Source of the DNA: Corylus avellana
Taxonomy: Eukaryota; Streptophyta; Magnoliopsida; Fagales; Betulaceae
Direction of reading: 5' to 3'
Assembly: GCF_901000735.1 (NCBI RefSeq)
Contig: NC_081542.1
Location: 28,287,093 to 28,351,092, forward strand
Length of the DNA stretch: 64,000 nucleotides
Part shown: piece by piece, positions 36,098 to 46,854 of the stretch
How positions within the stretch are numbered: position 1 is the stretch's first letter
Layout of the letters: each line of letters opens with the position of its first letter
Translations under genes and position numbers: made by a program
The notes under the pieces: generated by a model
Told to the model about the DNA's origin: nothing
Seen by the model: only the letters and a program-made list of their open reading frames with translations
Databases searched by the model: none

Positions 36098-36633
36098 GGG
36101 TTAATAACTTTTTTGGTACCTGAGTTTTCACTTTTTTATTTTTTTCCCCCTGAGTTTTAAAACATGACAAATCTAGTACCTAACCTATGGGGAAAAGACA
36201 AAAACAATACCTCCGTTAGTTCCGTCAGTCCTACTTAACGGGTTTAGTAGGAAAATCAACAAGGAAAGCTTGGAACTAGTCTCTGAAATTACCCGAAAGA
36301 ACTTGGACATGTAATAGCGTCTGAAATAAAAATAAATTCTTGTCAACTCGGCAACACATTCTTTCCCTTGTTTTCTAGGCACCCAAACAGAGGTAGCTCG
36401 TTTTTTTTTTTTTTTTTTTAATTTTTTAATTTTTAATTATTTTTACTTTTTAGGATTCCAAGCTTTCCTTGTTGATTTTCCTACTAAACCCGTTAAGTAG
36501 GACATACGGAACTAATGGAGGTATTGATTTTGTCTTTTCCCCATAGGTTGGGTACTAGATTTGTCATGTTTTAAAACTTAGAGGGAAAAAAATAAAAAAG
36601 TGAAAACTCAGGTACCGAAAAAGTTATTAACCC
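36098..36633. mobile_element. Mutator-type MITE, 536 bp, long inverted repeats
   Basis: Starts GGGTTAATAACTTTTTTGG and ends in the inverse. The arms run nearly 190 bases each and close with 'aaggaaagcttgg' facing 'ccaagctttcctt'. A 9-bp target duplication AACTTCCAA flanks it (36,089-36,097; 36,634-36,642). A 9-bp duplication with long terminal inverted repeats is the mark of Mutator-like elements. Copy A has the empty site near 21,410. There is no coding sequence. Confidence 0.93.
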
Positions 36634-37317
36634 AACTTCCAAAGATGTGCATTTGGCCAGAGATTTCGGTAGCCTTCCTTCAAGTTGGTTTCTGTTGAGA
36701 TTTAAACTTTGTAAGCTACAATTGCTTGGAAACGTGATAGAAATTGTGCTAGTGAAGTTGTTTCTCCTTAGATTCATCACCCCTAGAGTCTTACTCATCT
36801 CAATTTAGCATTGGGGAACCGTGCCACTCAAGAAGTTATTAGACAAATCTAGAGTAAAAAGTTGTGTAGTATTGCATATTGATCCAGGGATACTCCCATA
36901 GAATGTATTGTGTGAAAGAGAGAAGAAGTTAACAACAGATAGGGAGTCACCAATACTAGTTGGTATCATAGAGCTGGAATTATTCAACAAGAAATCCAAG
37001 TATTTAGCATGTTTCGGGAAAAGTGAGAGTTACCCTTCAATCAGGTTGGAGCGAAGGTCTAGAAATGTCACAAAAGACATGTTGAGTAAAGGCAAATCTC
37101 GAGTCGAGAAAGATTCAATGAGTGAAGTCTAGGAAACTTCCAGACCCAATTGGGTATCTCTCCAAGGATCTGGTTGTCTGACAGGTCTAGATTTAATACT
37201 CTAGATTGATTTATCAAGAAGTGATTAGGAAATGTTTTCAACTTGCTAGAAGCCAATCTTAAAATGAGAATTTGGGAAAATGAGGATAATGAAGAATTAG
37301 TTCCATTGTATTCAATC

Positions 37318-37412
37318 TCTTATATATTGTTTTTTTTTTTTTTTTTTTCAACATGTTCGCACAAGAGGGGGGGAGGGGAATTCGAACTTGTGACTTCAAG
37401 CCCCGAAAGGTT
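37318..37412 (-). mobile_element. SINE-like 3' fragment filling a deletion
   Basis: The minus strand reads a B-box-like AGTTCGAATTCC, a C/T-rich stretch, TTGTGCGAACATGTTG and then a run of A, the layout of a tRNA-derived SINE 3' half. In RLP copy A the flanking sequences are about 1 kb apart (22,094 and 23,091), so the fragment replaces deleted LRR sequence. Confidence 0.55.
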
Positions 37413-37955
37413 CTGAATCAACATATTTAGATTTAGATTCTCAAGTTGAAGCGCATGAGTGTCAAAGATTAAGTCATCGACAGATAAATCAAGACTAACC
37501 AACCTTGTCAAGCGTGAAATTGCAATTGGAATCTGTCCTGCAAAACCGACATTGGATAGGTTTAAACAAATCAAGTTCGTCAACTTGTCAAACTCCGATG
37601 GAATTTCAGAATTCTTAAAGTTGTTATAAGCCAGACTCAGATTCTGGAGATATTCAAGCCTGAAGAGGCTGCTTGAATTGTCAAGTCCACTTGAGATGGA
37701 TTCGTGGGTCAGGCTGAGATAGATAACACGTCTGTCACTGCAAGTTACGCCTTCCCATGAACAACAATCGACACTTGGATTCCAGTGCACCAGTTTTGTG
37801 GATGAAGCACTGTCAAATACGAGGCTATGCTTCAATTGGAGCAACAAGGATTGCTAATTGCCAAGACATTTGCCAGACACCTTAGAGATACAGAAGCTGA
37901 TGGAAAGTAGGCGTATGGGCATCAAGAAACGCCATGAAAATAGTAGAATTCTCAT

Positions 37956-39738
37956 TGGATGTTGTAAAAAAAGACACCCACACAATAATGAGTTGAAGAG
38001 TTAATTAATGAAATGGCTGATACTGTAGTAGGTTTGATTGATATGAGAGAAAAAAGTAAGAATGTACGGTTTGCTGGTCTTCTCAAAAAGCTAGTACTCT
38101 GTAGTCAGTAATGGCTGCAGCGTAGAATATGAGATATGTTTGACCATTGGGTTTATGGTTTGCTTGACTTTTACTTTTGCTTGTAGCATTTACATTTGTT
38201 TATGTATATTTTACGTAAAACGGTTAATCAAAACTCACTTTATTTAATTTAGTTAATGAGTTTTAAAAAACACTAAACATCTGATTATCTATTTTTTTTT
38301 ATATCATTTAATTTTTTTTTTAGTAAAGATTGTATTTTTTTCTAACATCCTATATATTTTTCAATTTTTGGGAAAAAAGGGACATGGAGAGAGAAATAGT
38401 AGGAGAAAATGTTGAAAAAAAAGATGTGAAAGAGAAGTAGTAGGAGAAAATTTTGGAAAAAGAGAGATGTGGAGAGAAATAGTATATTAATGAGATGAAT
38501 GTGTGCACATGCAGTGTACACTACATGTAGCGGTGCACAGTTCACAAATACAACAAAAATGTATTTTACATTTGATATGCATAATCCGATCTAGAGATCA
38601 AGTTTTTTAGTGTCTTACTTATCTATTTTTGTAATTGTGAGTGGTCTAATTGGATTCTGCCCCTTCCTCTCTCTATTTGTTGCTTAGAAGAAGAAAAAAG
38701 TCGTCGTCCTAAAACAACATAGCCTGCATTAACTTAATTAGAGTGGGACTATTATTTTGTCTTCAACCTACATTTAACATGTACATACGTGCATGGCTTT
38801 AACCTACATTTAACATGTTGGGAAAGAAAGCCCACGAGGCTTCAGCGTTGGGTCTAAGCCTCTCCAAGTCAAACTCCTCCGTCTTCTTTGCATATATCAT
38901 TATCATATTATTTCTTTAATAACTTCAAAGTAATAAGGATTTATGTACTATAAATAATAAAGTTAATGAGCACAATGTATTCTTAAGGGCTATTCAGAGT
39001 CGTAGCCATAGATGTTTAACACTTGAAGTAAATGTCTCGGATCAGGATTCCCTAAAATTAAATTATAGAATTTAGGCCTTTTTAAGTATTGAAATACTTG
39101 GAAAATGTCACCAATTAAAAATGTGACATGTTATCAAAGCAACTAAAAAGAAATTGTTTCTCAAAAGTGTTTTTCTTCATTTTTACGAAGATATTTCTTC
39201 TTCATAAAATTAAAACATAGTTTTTGGCTCTTAAAAAATGGCATAAATTTCATAATTTGATAATCTCAGCCTAATAATGGTTTTTGCGTCACATTAAAAG
39301 TCTTCCAAAAGCCTTGTTGCAGAATCAGAAGAAATGAACCTCATAAATTTCTTTACAACAAAAATCATACTCAACTAATTATTAATGGATACCCAACAAT
39401 TTCGTAGAAAATGAGGCTAATTCCGCGTTTGGTTTACGGTATACATGACTTTTCAAAACGCTATGGACGCGTTTTTGGTCAGAAACCTCTGGTTCTAGAT
39501 CGATGATCGGTAGTTGCGTCATTTCCACGAAAACAAATACAAGAGTGGTTTGCTTGAACTTGAAAGTCTTCCAATTAAGTTTCCATGCAGAACTAGAAGC
39601 ATATATTGAACGCATTTTATTTTGAAAAGCTTTTTGGTCTTTAAAAATTATAAATATCTTTATTTGACTAAATAGCTTTTTTCTACGGTTAATTTACCTC
39701 CAGCTTCATCCAAAAATATAAGTATATAACAAATATAG
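37956..39738. other. Upstream region of RLP copy B, non-coding
   Basis: Counterpart of 23,651-25,628. No gene is supported. A short minus-strand ORF at 39,382-39,615 overlaps the block that is identical between the units, but it is not open to the same extent in unit A. Confidence 0.6.
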
Positions 39739-40156
39739 TGATAATTTCACTTAAAACTCTTGAACTACCACGCGTTCTAAAAAGTCTTAATTTCATCTCC
39801 TAAACTTTCAACTTAATACAATTGACCCCCCTCTGCGAAATTTTTTCGTTCAACCCTAACGGAAATCAATAAAAAGACCAAATTACCCTTCAATTTAAGT
39901 TTTTTTATTTTTATTTTTTATTTTTTTTTTATTTTTTTTTTTAATTTGAAATTAAGGGTAAATTATGAATTTTATAAAAGTTTTAGAGCTATAAATGTCA
40001 ATTCATCATTTTTAACGTCCAAAAACTGACGAGGAGGGATAGATTGCATCAAATTGAAAGTTCGGGGTGGAGGGGGTGAAATTCAGAGGTTTTAAAATTT
40101 GTGAGGTCTTTTCAAATTGTGTGGTAATTTAGGGATCTTTTATGAAGTTTCTTCTC
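39739..40156. mobile_element. Foldback MITE, copy B
   Basis: The copy of 25,629-25,991 in unit B, with a longer T-rich centre (39,900-39,945). Confidence 0.55.
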
Positions 40157-40223
40157 AAATAAATTAATGATTGTCTAACCCACTGTGGCCGAGAGTCTAG
40201 TAGCAATTTCAAGTGCCTGATCG

Positions 40224-42142
40224 CACAACAAAAAACTAATTTTTTGCTGACTTACATTTTCTGACGTGTCAAGTGGTCTGACACGTCAGAAAATCCTTTT
40301 GATGGGTATCAGGCGTTAAAATTATGGGTGTCAGAAACGAAAAAATTTTGACGTGTTAAATTTAACACGTCAGAATTTTCTGACGTGTCAGATGTAACAC
40401 GTCAGAATTTTTTGACGTATCAAAATTGGCACGTCAGAAAATTTTTCTGACACGTCAGTAAATGTTTTTAATTGAAAAAAAAATTAACACGTCAGGAAAT
40501 TCAAAATTATTAAAAAAAATAATTTTTTTTTTTAAATTTTTTATGGATTTCTTTTTTCAATTAAAATATTTTTTTAATTCTGGAATACAATCGTACATTT
40601 CTTCTCCTCCAGCTCTCTCCCTGATCTCTTCCTTCCTCCATTTTCACTCTCTCTCTCTTCTTTCCTCCATTTTCAAAAACCCAAACCCAAAATCTTCAAA
40701 AAATCAAAAACTCAAATAAAAAAATAAACCTTATCCTTCTTCGATCTTCTTCTCTTCAAATCAAAAATCCCTCAAATCAAATCAAAATAAACCAAATCAG
40801 AGCTTCTTCAAAAAAAAAATCTCTCTTTTTTTTTTTTTTTTTCTTCTGCTTCTCTTATGATCTTTTCCCCATTTTTTCCTTTTGTTTTTCTTTTTCTTGA
40901 TCTGCTTTTCTTCTAGCTCTGCTACCGTGCAAAGAGATTGAGAGAGAAGAGGGAGATTCAGGGAGATTGAGAGAGGGAAAGAAGATTTGGAATTAAATAA
41001 GAAAAGTAGATTTGGGGAAACAATAAATAATAAAAAAAGGGAAAAAAGAGGGAAAATTAAGTTGAATGTCCTGCTATTTTTTTTTTTCCTGACGTGCTAA
41101 TTTTAGCACGTCAGAAATTTCTGACGTGCTAAAACNNNNNNNNNNNNNNNNNNNNCATCGTGCCGGTATTATATATAACTGTTTGTTGTACACTAAAACA
41201 GCTTTGTAAAATGGTCCGATTGATTGATAAGAAAAGAAGAAGAAGAAGACGAGGAAGAAAGAATTCTTGAAGAAGAAAACCTAGTAGATGCAATGACAAT
41301 TTCATTTCATCTTTCTTTGTTTTATTGGCAAATAAATAGTGTTTTTTGTGCAAAAAAAAAAAAAGACAGAGTAGAAAACAGATTTTAATTTTTTTAATTT
41401 CTATACTAAGCGAATGGAGAATAAAATTCAAAGAAATCCGGATCGGAAGGCCAAGAGCAACAATAGNNNNNNNNNNNNNNNNNNNNATATATATATATGT
41501 CAAAACTTCAATATGACTAATGTTACTTTAATTATTTTAATGAGATTCCAAATTAAAGCACGTTAATTTAATGCGGAAAATGTTATATATCCTTTAGGTT
41601 TGAACCATGCACGTTAAAATGTTATATATCCTTTTGATTTTGCTATATATTTATGCTATCCCAATTAAAGCATGCGCGCTTTCTTGTTATGCATGGCTAA
41701 CAGTCACAAATTGTCTTGTATTTTTGAATGTTGAAATGGGGTTATAAAGGGGAAGTAAAGTGTTTGTTTTGTAGAAAACTATCATTGAATGTTGGGATCA
41801 TATTATATATTATTTATAAATATAATATAAATAAACCATATAGATACATTATATTTACTGACGTGTCTAACTTTGACACATCAGTAAATATTAAATTATT
41901 AAGTTATTTAATTAAAAAGTTTTAAAATTAAATTGAATTCAAATTTACTGATGTGTCAAATATTGACACGTCAGTAAATCTTGACGTGTTATATTCAACA
42001 CGTCAGTAAATGTTGACGTGCCACTTTTGGCATGTCAAAAAAAAATTTGTTGACATGCCAATTTTCGCACGTCAACATTTACTGACGTGGCAAAAAATGG
42101 ATACTGTTTGCCACGTCAAAAGATTGCCCTTTTTTTGTAGTG
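40224..42142. mobile_element. Non-autonomous CACTA element in unit B
   Basis: Left end CACAACAAAAAAC, right end the inverse of CACTACAAAAAAA, with a TCG duplication on both sides (40,221-40,223; 42,143-42,145). Unit A shows the empty site ('gcctgatcggcaac', 26,019-26,032). Both ends are lined with the word TGACGTGTCA or its half, about ten copies on the left and ten on the right, which is the subterminal repeat pattern of En/Spm elements. Two 20-base gaps lie inside (41,136-41,155; 41,467-41,486). The interior has no transposase. It has a CT-rich stretch (40,590-40,720) and a GA-rich stretch (40,935-41,000) that partly pair. Confidence 0.9.
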
Positions 42143-42144
42143 TC

Positions 42145-42312
42145 GGCAACTGTGGGTTTGGGGCTTTGGATTGTGGCAGGGTTGGGTACCAGCCACCCGT
42201 CACATTAGCAAAGTTCTCGCTAAACAGCTTCAAAGGTTTGGACTTCTACGACGTGAGGGTGGTCGACGGGTTCAACCTCCCAATGCTCGTTGTGCCCGAA
42301 GGTATGAACTAA
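42145..42312 (+). pseudogene. Thaumatin-like protein exon fragment, copy B
   Basis: Reads GNCGFGALDCGRVGYQPP through DFYDVRVVDGFNLPMLVVPEGMN, then TAA. It is the duplicate of 26,023-26,193; the CACTA element sits directly upstream, its insertion point being one codon into the fragment. Four residue differences separate the two fragments. No other part of the gene is present. Confidence 0.83.
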
Positions 42313-42908
42313 GGAACATGTGGCACTACTGGGATGGAACATGATCATCTCTAGTTCATTTCAATTTGAGAATATCTAGTTAGTTATATGTGATGAGTAA
42401 TTTTGTATTTTCACTTTTTAAGAAGACAAAAATATTCTTCCAATATAGGTAACTGAATATTCTCCAGTTAATTTAAATTAGAGAGAATCCTAATTCTACT
42501 GGGATTGGGTGCTTTGTAGACCTGAATGACACGTGCCCCAGAGTTCCTTGCTTTCCATGAGCTTTAGAGTTTACCTTTTTCTAAATATTCTTTCTTAAAA
42601 GATTTTTCTCCATTTCTTATTTGCATTTAATATATTTTTTTATATTGAATATTGTTTTTATTTTTATACTTGTGTTTTTCGATTTATTTCCTTAATAAGC
42701 TAAACTCAATCTTCATGGAATCATGTATATATATATATAATTTGAAAGTTAACGCAGGTTTCTCTTGGGCCTCCACCTCATCCATGTATGTATTTATAAT
42801 TATTCAAATGAGATTGACATTGTTTGAAACATTATTGTTAATTCAATTAGTGTATGCAAATATTTGATATTAAAAAAGTTTGTTCTCACATTAACTATTC
42901 ATGATTAT

Positions 42909-43770
42909 ACACTACAAGAATTTAGGTCTTTAGGGGCGACTTGAAGTGGACGCTAAAAGTCCTAAAGTGGACGCTGTTGTGGACCCTAAAGGTGTGGACG
43001 CTAATCGTCCAACCCTAATGATCAAATGTGTGATTATTAGCGTCCACTTAAAGTCGACCCTAATGATCACTTTTAGCGTCCACTTTGTCGACGCTAAAAG
43101 TCGCAATGTTTTGACCCTAAAGCTAATGTAAATGGATGGCATAGTCGACGCTGATAGTCAACCATTAGCGTCCACTCAAAGTGGACGCCAATAGTCAACC
43201 ATTAGCGTCCACTCAAAGTGGACGCTGATAGTTAACCATTAGCATCCACAAAGTGGACCCTAATGGTCCTAAATTTTTTTTAAAAAAAATTAACTATCAG
43301 CGTCCAAACGAAAGTGGACGCTGATAGTTAACCATTAGCATCCACTTTGTCGACGCTAATGGTCCTAAAAAATTTTTAAAAGAAATTAACTATCAACGTC
43401 CAAACTGGAATGGACGCTGATATTTAACCATTAGCGTCCACCTTATGGACGCTAATGGTCCTAAAAAATTAACTATCAGCGTCCAAACCGGAGTGGACGC
43501 TGATAGTTAACCATTAGCGTCCACTTTATGGACGCTAATGGTCCTAAAAAATTAAATAAAAAATTAACTATCAGCGTCCAAAGTGGAGTGGACGTTGATA
43601 GATGACCATTAATGGTCCTAAAATGAAAAAAAAAAAAAAAAAATTCACTATCAGCGTCCAAACTAGAGTGGACGCTGATAGTTACCCATTAGCGTAACTA
43701 TTAGCGTCCAAAGTGGAGTGGACGCTGATAGATGACCATTAGCGTCCACTAAAAAATAAAATAAAATAAA
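42909..43770 (+). mobile_element. CACTA element end with GTGGACGCT subterminal repeats
   Basis: CACTACAAGAATTTAGG begins at 42,909 within unit B sequence that reads on in unit A ('catgattaatgatttcatg', 26,780), so an insertion starts here. The next 850 bases hold more than twenty copies of GTGGACGCT or AGCGTCCAC in both orientations, interleaved with 'gatagttaaccatt'. The opposite terminus is not found in the window. Confidence 0.82.
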
Positions 43771-43779
43771 ATAAAATTA

Positions 43780-44060
43780 TCTGCGTTCGATCGCACATCG
43801 TGTGCGATCGATCGCAGTACCAGTAGGTTTTCAACCTTTTGCGCTCGAACGCACATTAGGCATGCGTTCGATCGCGGAACTAGTAGGTTTTTGACCTTTT
43901 GCCATCGATCGCACTCGACTTGCGCTCGATCGCAGTACTAGTAGGTTTTCGACATTTTGCGCTCGAACGCACATTGGGCATGCGCTCGATCGATGAACCA
44001 ATAGGTTTTTGACCTTTTACGATCGATCGCACTCCACTTGCGCTTGATCGTAGAACCAGA
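43780..44060. repeat. GCGCTCGATCGCAC word array, about 118-bp period
   Basis: Ten words of the form TGCGCTCGATCGCA or GCGATCGATCGC, separated by 'gtaggtttttgaccttttg'. A longer unit repeats between 43,841 and 43,959. The tail of the same array reappears at 53,531-53,568 just after an assembly gap, so it belongs to the duplicated segment. Confidence 0.85.
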
Positions 44061-44599
44061 GAACACTGAGCATAATATCGGCTAATAGGAGATAACCACA
44101 ATACTTCTAACACATATCAGTAGCAGTCCCACCAATACATGTTAATTATGAGCAAAAGGAGAGGAGCAACATAGCCAGTTGTGTATGTCAAAAGCAGGCT
44201 GCCTCCTATAACTGGATCATGTTATTTGTTGAACGTGTCCTGTTATTTATCTATTAATCATGACAAGAGTAAAAATATTGTACTCTATTTTGAGTGAAAC
44301 TAAAGATAAATGTGACTAAAAAAATTCAAAACATCAATGTACATATAGTTCGTTTAAAGCTTTCTTTTTTTTCTTTTTTTTTTTTCCTTCTGACATGCTT
44401 GTTCACATGAAAGCCTTCTCTTTTATTGAACTCTTTGAATTGATTGACAAATTGTTAAGGTTGGTTGTCTCAAATAGTAAGATTTATCTTCCATGACTTG
44501 TAGTGATATAAAGAGTTTCTCCAGAGAATCAAGAATAAAAAGAACTCTAGCCACCCATTCATTAGCATAAGTTTGGTGTCCCTTAGCAATATTGAAGCA

Positions 44600-44691
44600 C
44601 TTAGGACTCATTAGCTCATAGATAAGTACCAAGTTAGCACTTACTCATAAGTGCTAACTTGGTACTTATCTATGAGCTAAAGAGTCCTAAG
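44600..44691. repeat. Near-perfect 44-bp-arm inverted repeat
   Basis: Arms 44,600-44,643 and 44,648-44,691 pair at 43 of 44 positions around a 4-base loop (CTCA). Copy 2 has only the right arm and a 20-base seed AGCACTTACTCGTAAGTGCT (54,095-54,114). Confidence 0.93.
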
Positions 44692-44924
44692 CCAGTTACA
44701 ATAAACGTTAGCTTCCTCTATGAGAGAGGGAGAGAGAGAGAGAGAGAGAGAGAACAAATAGCAAACATGTGAGGGCAATCATATTATATCTGCAGTCTCA
44801 AAGATACTCAAAGCTTTAAAGACATAGCAAAATAAACATTTCAAAGTACCAGCTTGGACGTAGCTAAATATCGAAGCAGAGTAGTCGAACACAGTTCTAG
44901 TGCAACTACTACATAGAGAATTGC

Positions 44925-46854
44925 TTACTGAGATGAGGGTGGCCTGAGGACATGTTGCCCCATGCTAGGAGGTGGTGGCGGTGGACGAACACCCTGGCCT
45001 TGCATCTGCTGGGCTTGAAACCCATGTGAGGGAGGCATTGGAGGCCTAGTACCAGGAGTGAAATTCGCCATCGTGCTGCTACCAACAGGAGGTGGGGGAG
45101 GGACAGGTGGAGTCCCACCAGGAGGCATGGGCCTAGGGTCATTTGCTGTAGGAGGTGGTGGTGGGAATGAAGGAGGCATTGGAGGAGGAGCTCTTGGAGG
45201 ATTTCCAAGAGGTGCACCAGGTGGCCTTCCTTGCATTGGAGGAAGTGGTGGGGATGGGCCTTGGGGTGGTGGCAAAGGCCTTGGTGGAACACCAGGGGCT
45301 GCTGTGCCGTTGGCTACAGGGGCAGGTTGAGGTTTGTTTGCCTCTGGTGGCTTGATTTTAAAATATAATTGCAACTTCACATTGATAGACACAAAAAAAA
45401 AAGGGTCAGATAAGTTACCATTAGCAGGAACAGACTAACAAAAAAACTTGAAAAAAGAAAATTCAGTGTATTTTAACCAGACTAGCAAGTGGCCTAAGAA
45501 AGAGAAAGAAAAGATTGTCCAGCCCAATTCAGCCAGCAGGTAAGTTGCTCTACTTGGTTGCGTCAGTAGGTGCCAAAATAAATTGAGAGAGAGAGAGCTA
45601 TAATGAGAATTAAGACCAAGAGCTGACCCACTGGTAATCAAATGACATGTCTAGGTTACAGAAGGTTTTTAGTCCAGTGACTTATAAACAACTCAGACCA
45701 GGTAGACTGTTCAATCAAACTGTCAATCTTTGTGCCAAATCACATCTAAAAACATTGGAAGCAGTTGAACAAATATTAAACAAACTAACCGTAAACATTT
45801 TAGAGTCTGGATCCCATTGTGTGAAGAACTTGGGAGGGTTTTTGTCAATCTCTGTGCTAAGAACTTGAAATGAAAATAACAAGCATAACCAATCAAATTT
45901 CTTGAAACTAAATGAAATGGTTAAGTTCAGCTATCTACCCTAAACTATGGGGTCATTCAATATCCAATCTACCTTCTCCAAATGAGTGTCAAAACTAACA
46001 TATTAGTTGGGGGATGATGTAGGAAGGACATTACATATTAAAAGGCACTAATCTATTAATTTTGACAGCTTAGTGCAACCCACCATTCATCTGCCCACTA
46101 TTACATTAATTTTAACCCTAATTTGAATGGTGTAGTGGATGTTGCATATTAATCTAGAGTTAAGTGTTGATAGCAAAATTATTTTATTTACGCACAGAAT
46201 GCAAATGACCCTATAATTGAGGGTGGATAGCTACATCTAAACTTAAATAATAAGATGCTGATCAAAAGCATGTACAATTATATGATTGATTTACCTTGAA
46301 AGCAATGATCTCATATGGATCAGCTGCAAAAAGAAGATATTGGTATCTTTTATCGAAGGGTTGGACCCTTTGTATCCATTGAGAAGTGATAAAAAGAAGT
46401 TAGAACATCATTTCGTCTTGAAAAAACAATTAATTGAGCATTACTTAGTCAAGTGCATTGCAATATAGAGAAAAAAATCAATAGAAGCATGTGAAAAATT
46501 TCAGGTAAGAATCTAGTTCAAAGAAACAAAGAGGCCCACCTGCTCATAAGAAGACATAAACCTGTGTCTTGGTTTTGCAAGGTCTTCAATATTAGGATAT
46601 TCAATCTGAGACACAATAATGTTTACCAGAAAAATATTGTTATTATCATCTTTCTCTTACTGCCGTTATATCCATAAACAAAATTCTTCATTACCAATTT
46701 ATCAGCAAGAAAGAGAATATGTATACAATCAAAACACAATAGGGAAAATAAAAAAGGAATAACTAAACACGCACCTAGAAAAGAAGAGACCTCTGCTTCG
46801 TCTCTGGATCAAACTGCTTTGTTACCCGGTACCCAGGCCTTCCGATTTTGATTG
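44925..46854 (-). pseudogene. SF3A2 (splicing factor 3A subunit 2) 3' exons, copy 1
   Basis: Five exons of the U2 snRNP protein SF3A2 (SF3a66/SAP62) in order: 46,775-46,854 IKIGRPGYRVTKQFDPETK; 46,540-46,605 IEYPNIEDLAKPRHRFMSSY; 46,295-46,369 RVQPFDKRYQYLLFAADPYE; 45,790-45,864 STEIDKNPPKFFTQWDPDS; 44,925-45,374 LQLYFKIKPPEANKPQPAP and the long proline-rich tail. Lesions: the last codon of the first exon is TAG (CAG, Q, expected), the acceptor before RVQPFDK reads AA, and the acceptor before VLSTEID also reads AA. The N-terminal exons with the matrin-type zinc finger (SYECKLC in relatives) are absent upstream. It cannot make SF3A2. Confidence 0.9.

Larger units (their letters stand above)
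34442..37955 (-). pseudogene. Receptor-like protein, copy B, multiply broken
   Basis: A paralogue of copy A. The ATG at 37,955 starts a matching signal peptide (MRILLFSWRFLMP), but codon 34 is TAG where copy A has CAG, so translation would stop before the LRRs. The first 150 codons are otherwise close to copy A (37,320-37,847). About 1 kb of LRRs is replaced by a SINE-like filler near 37,320-37,410. Further frameshifts, a MULE-type MITE (36,098-36,633) and a solo LTR (35,232-35,875) break the rest. Sequence encoding the last LRRs survives at 34,702-35,151; the C-terminal part near 34,450-34,700 is recognisable but disrupted. There is no chance of a full product. Confidence 0.92.

Noticed and set aside
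39382..39615. A 77-codon minus-strand gene in the identical block
   Set aside because: The frame is not preserved over its whole length in unit A and there is no recognisable domain.
44909..45292. Histidine/leucine-rich minus-strand ORF over the SF3A2 tail
   Set aside because: A shifted frame of the same GC-rich exon; the SF3A2 frame explains the sequence.
45058..45330. Glycine-rich plus-strand ORF (90 aa), also at 54,513-54,788
   Set aside because: It is the antisense of the proline-rich last exon of SF3A2; proline codons read as glycine on the other strand.
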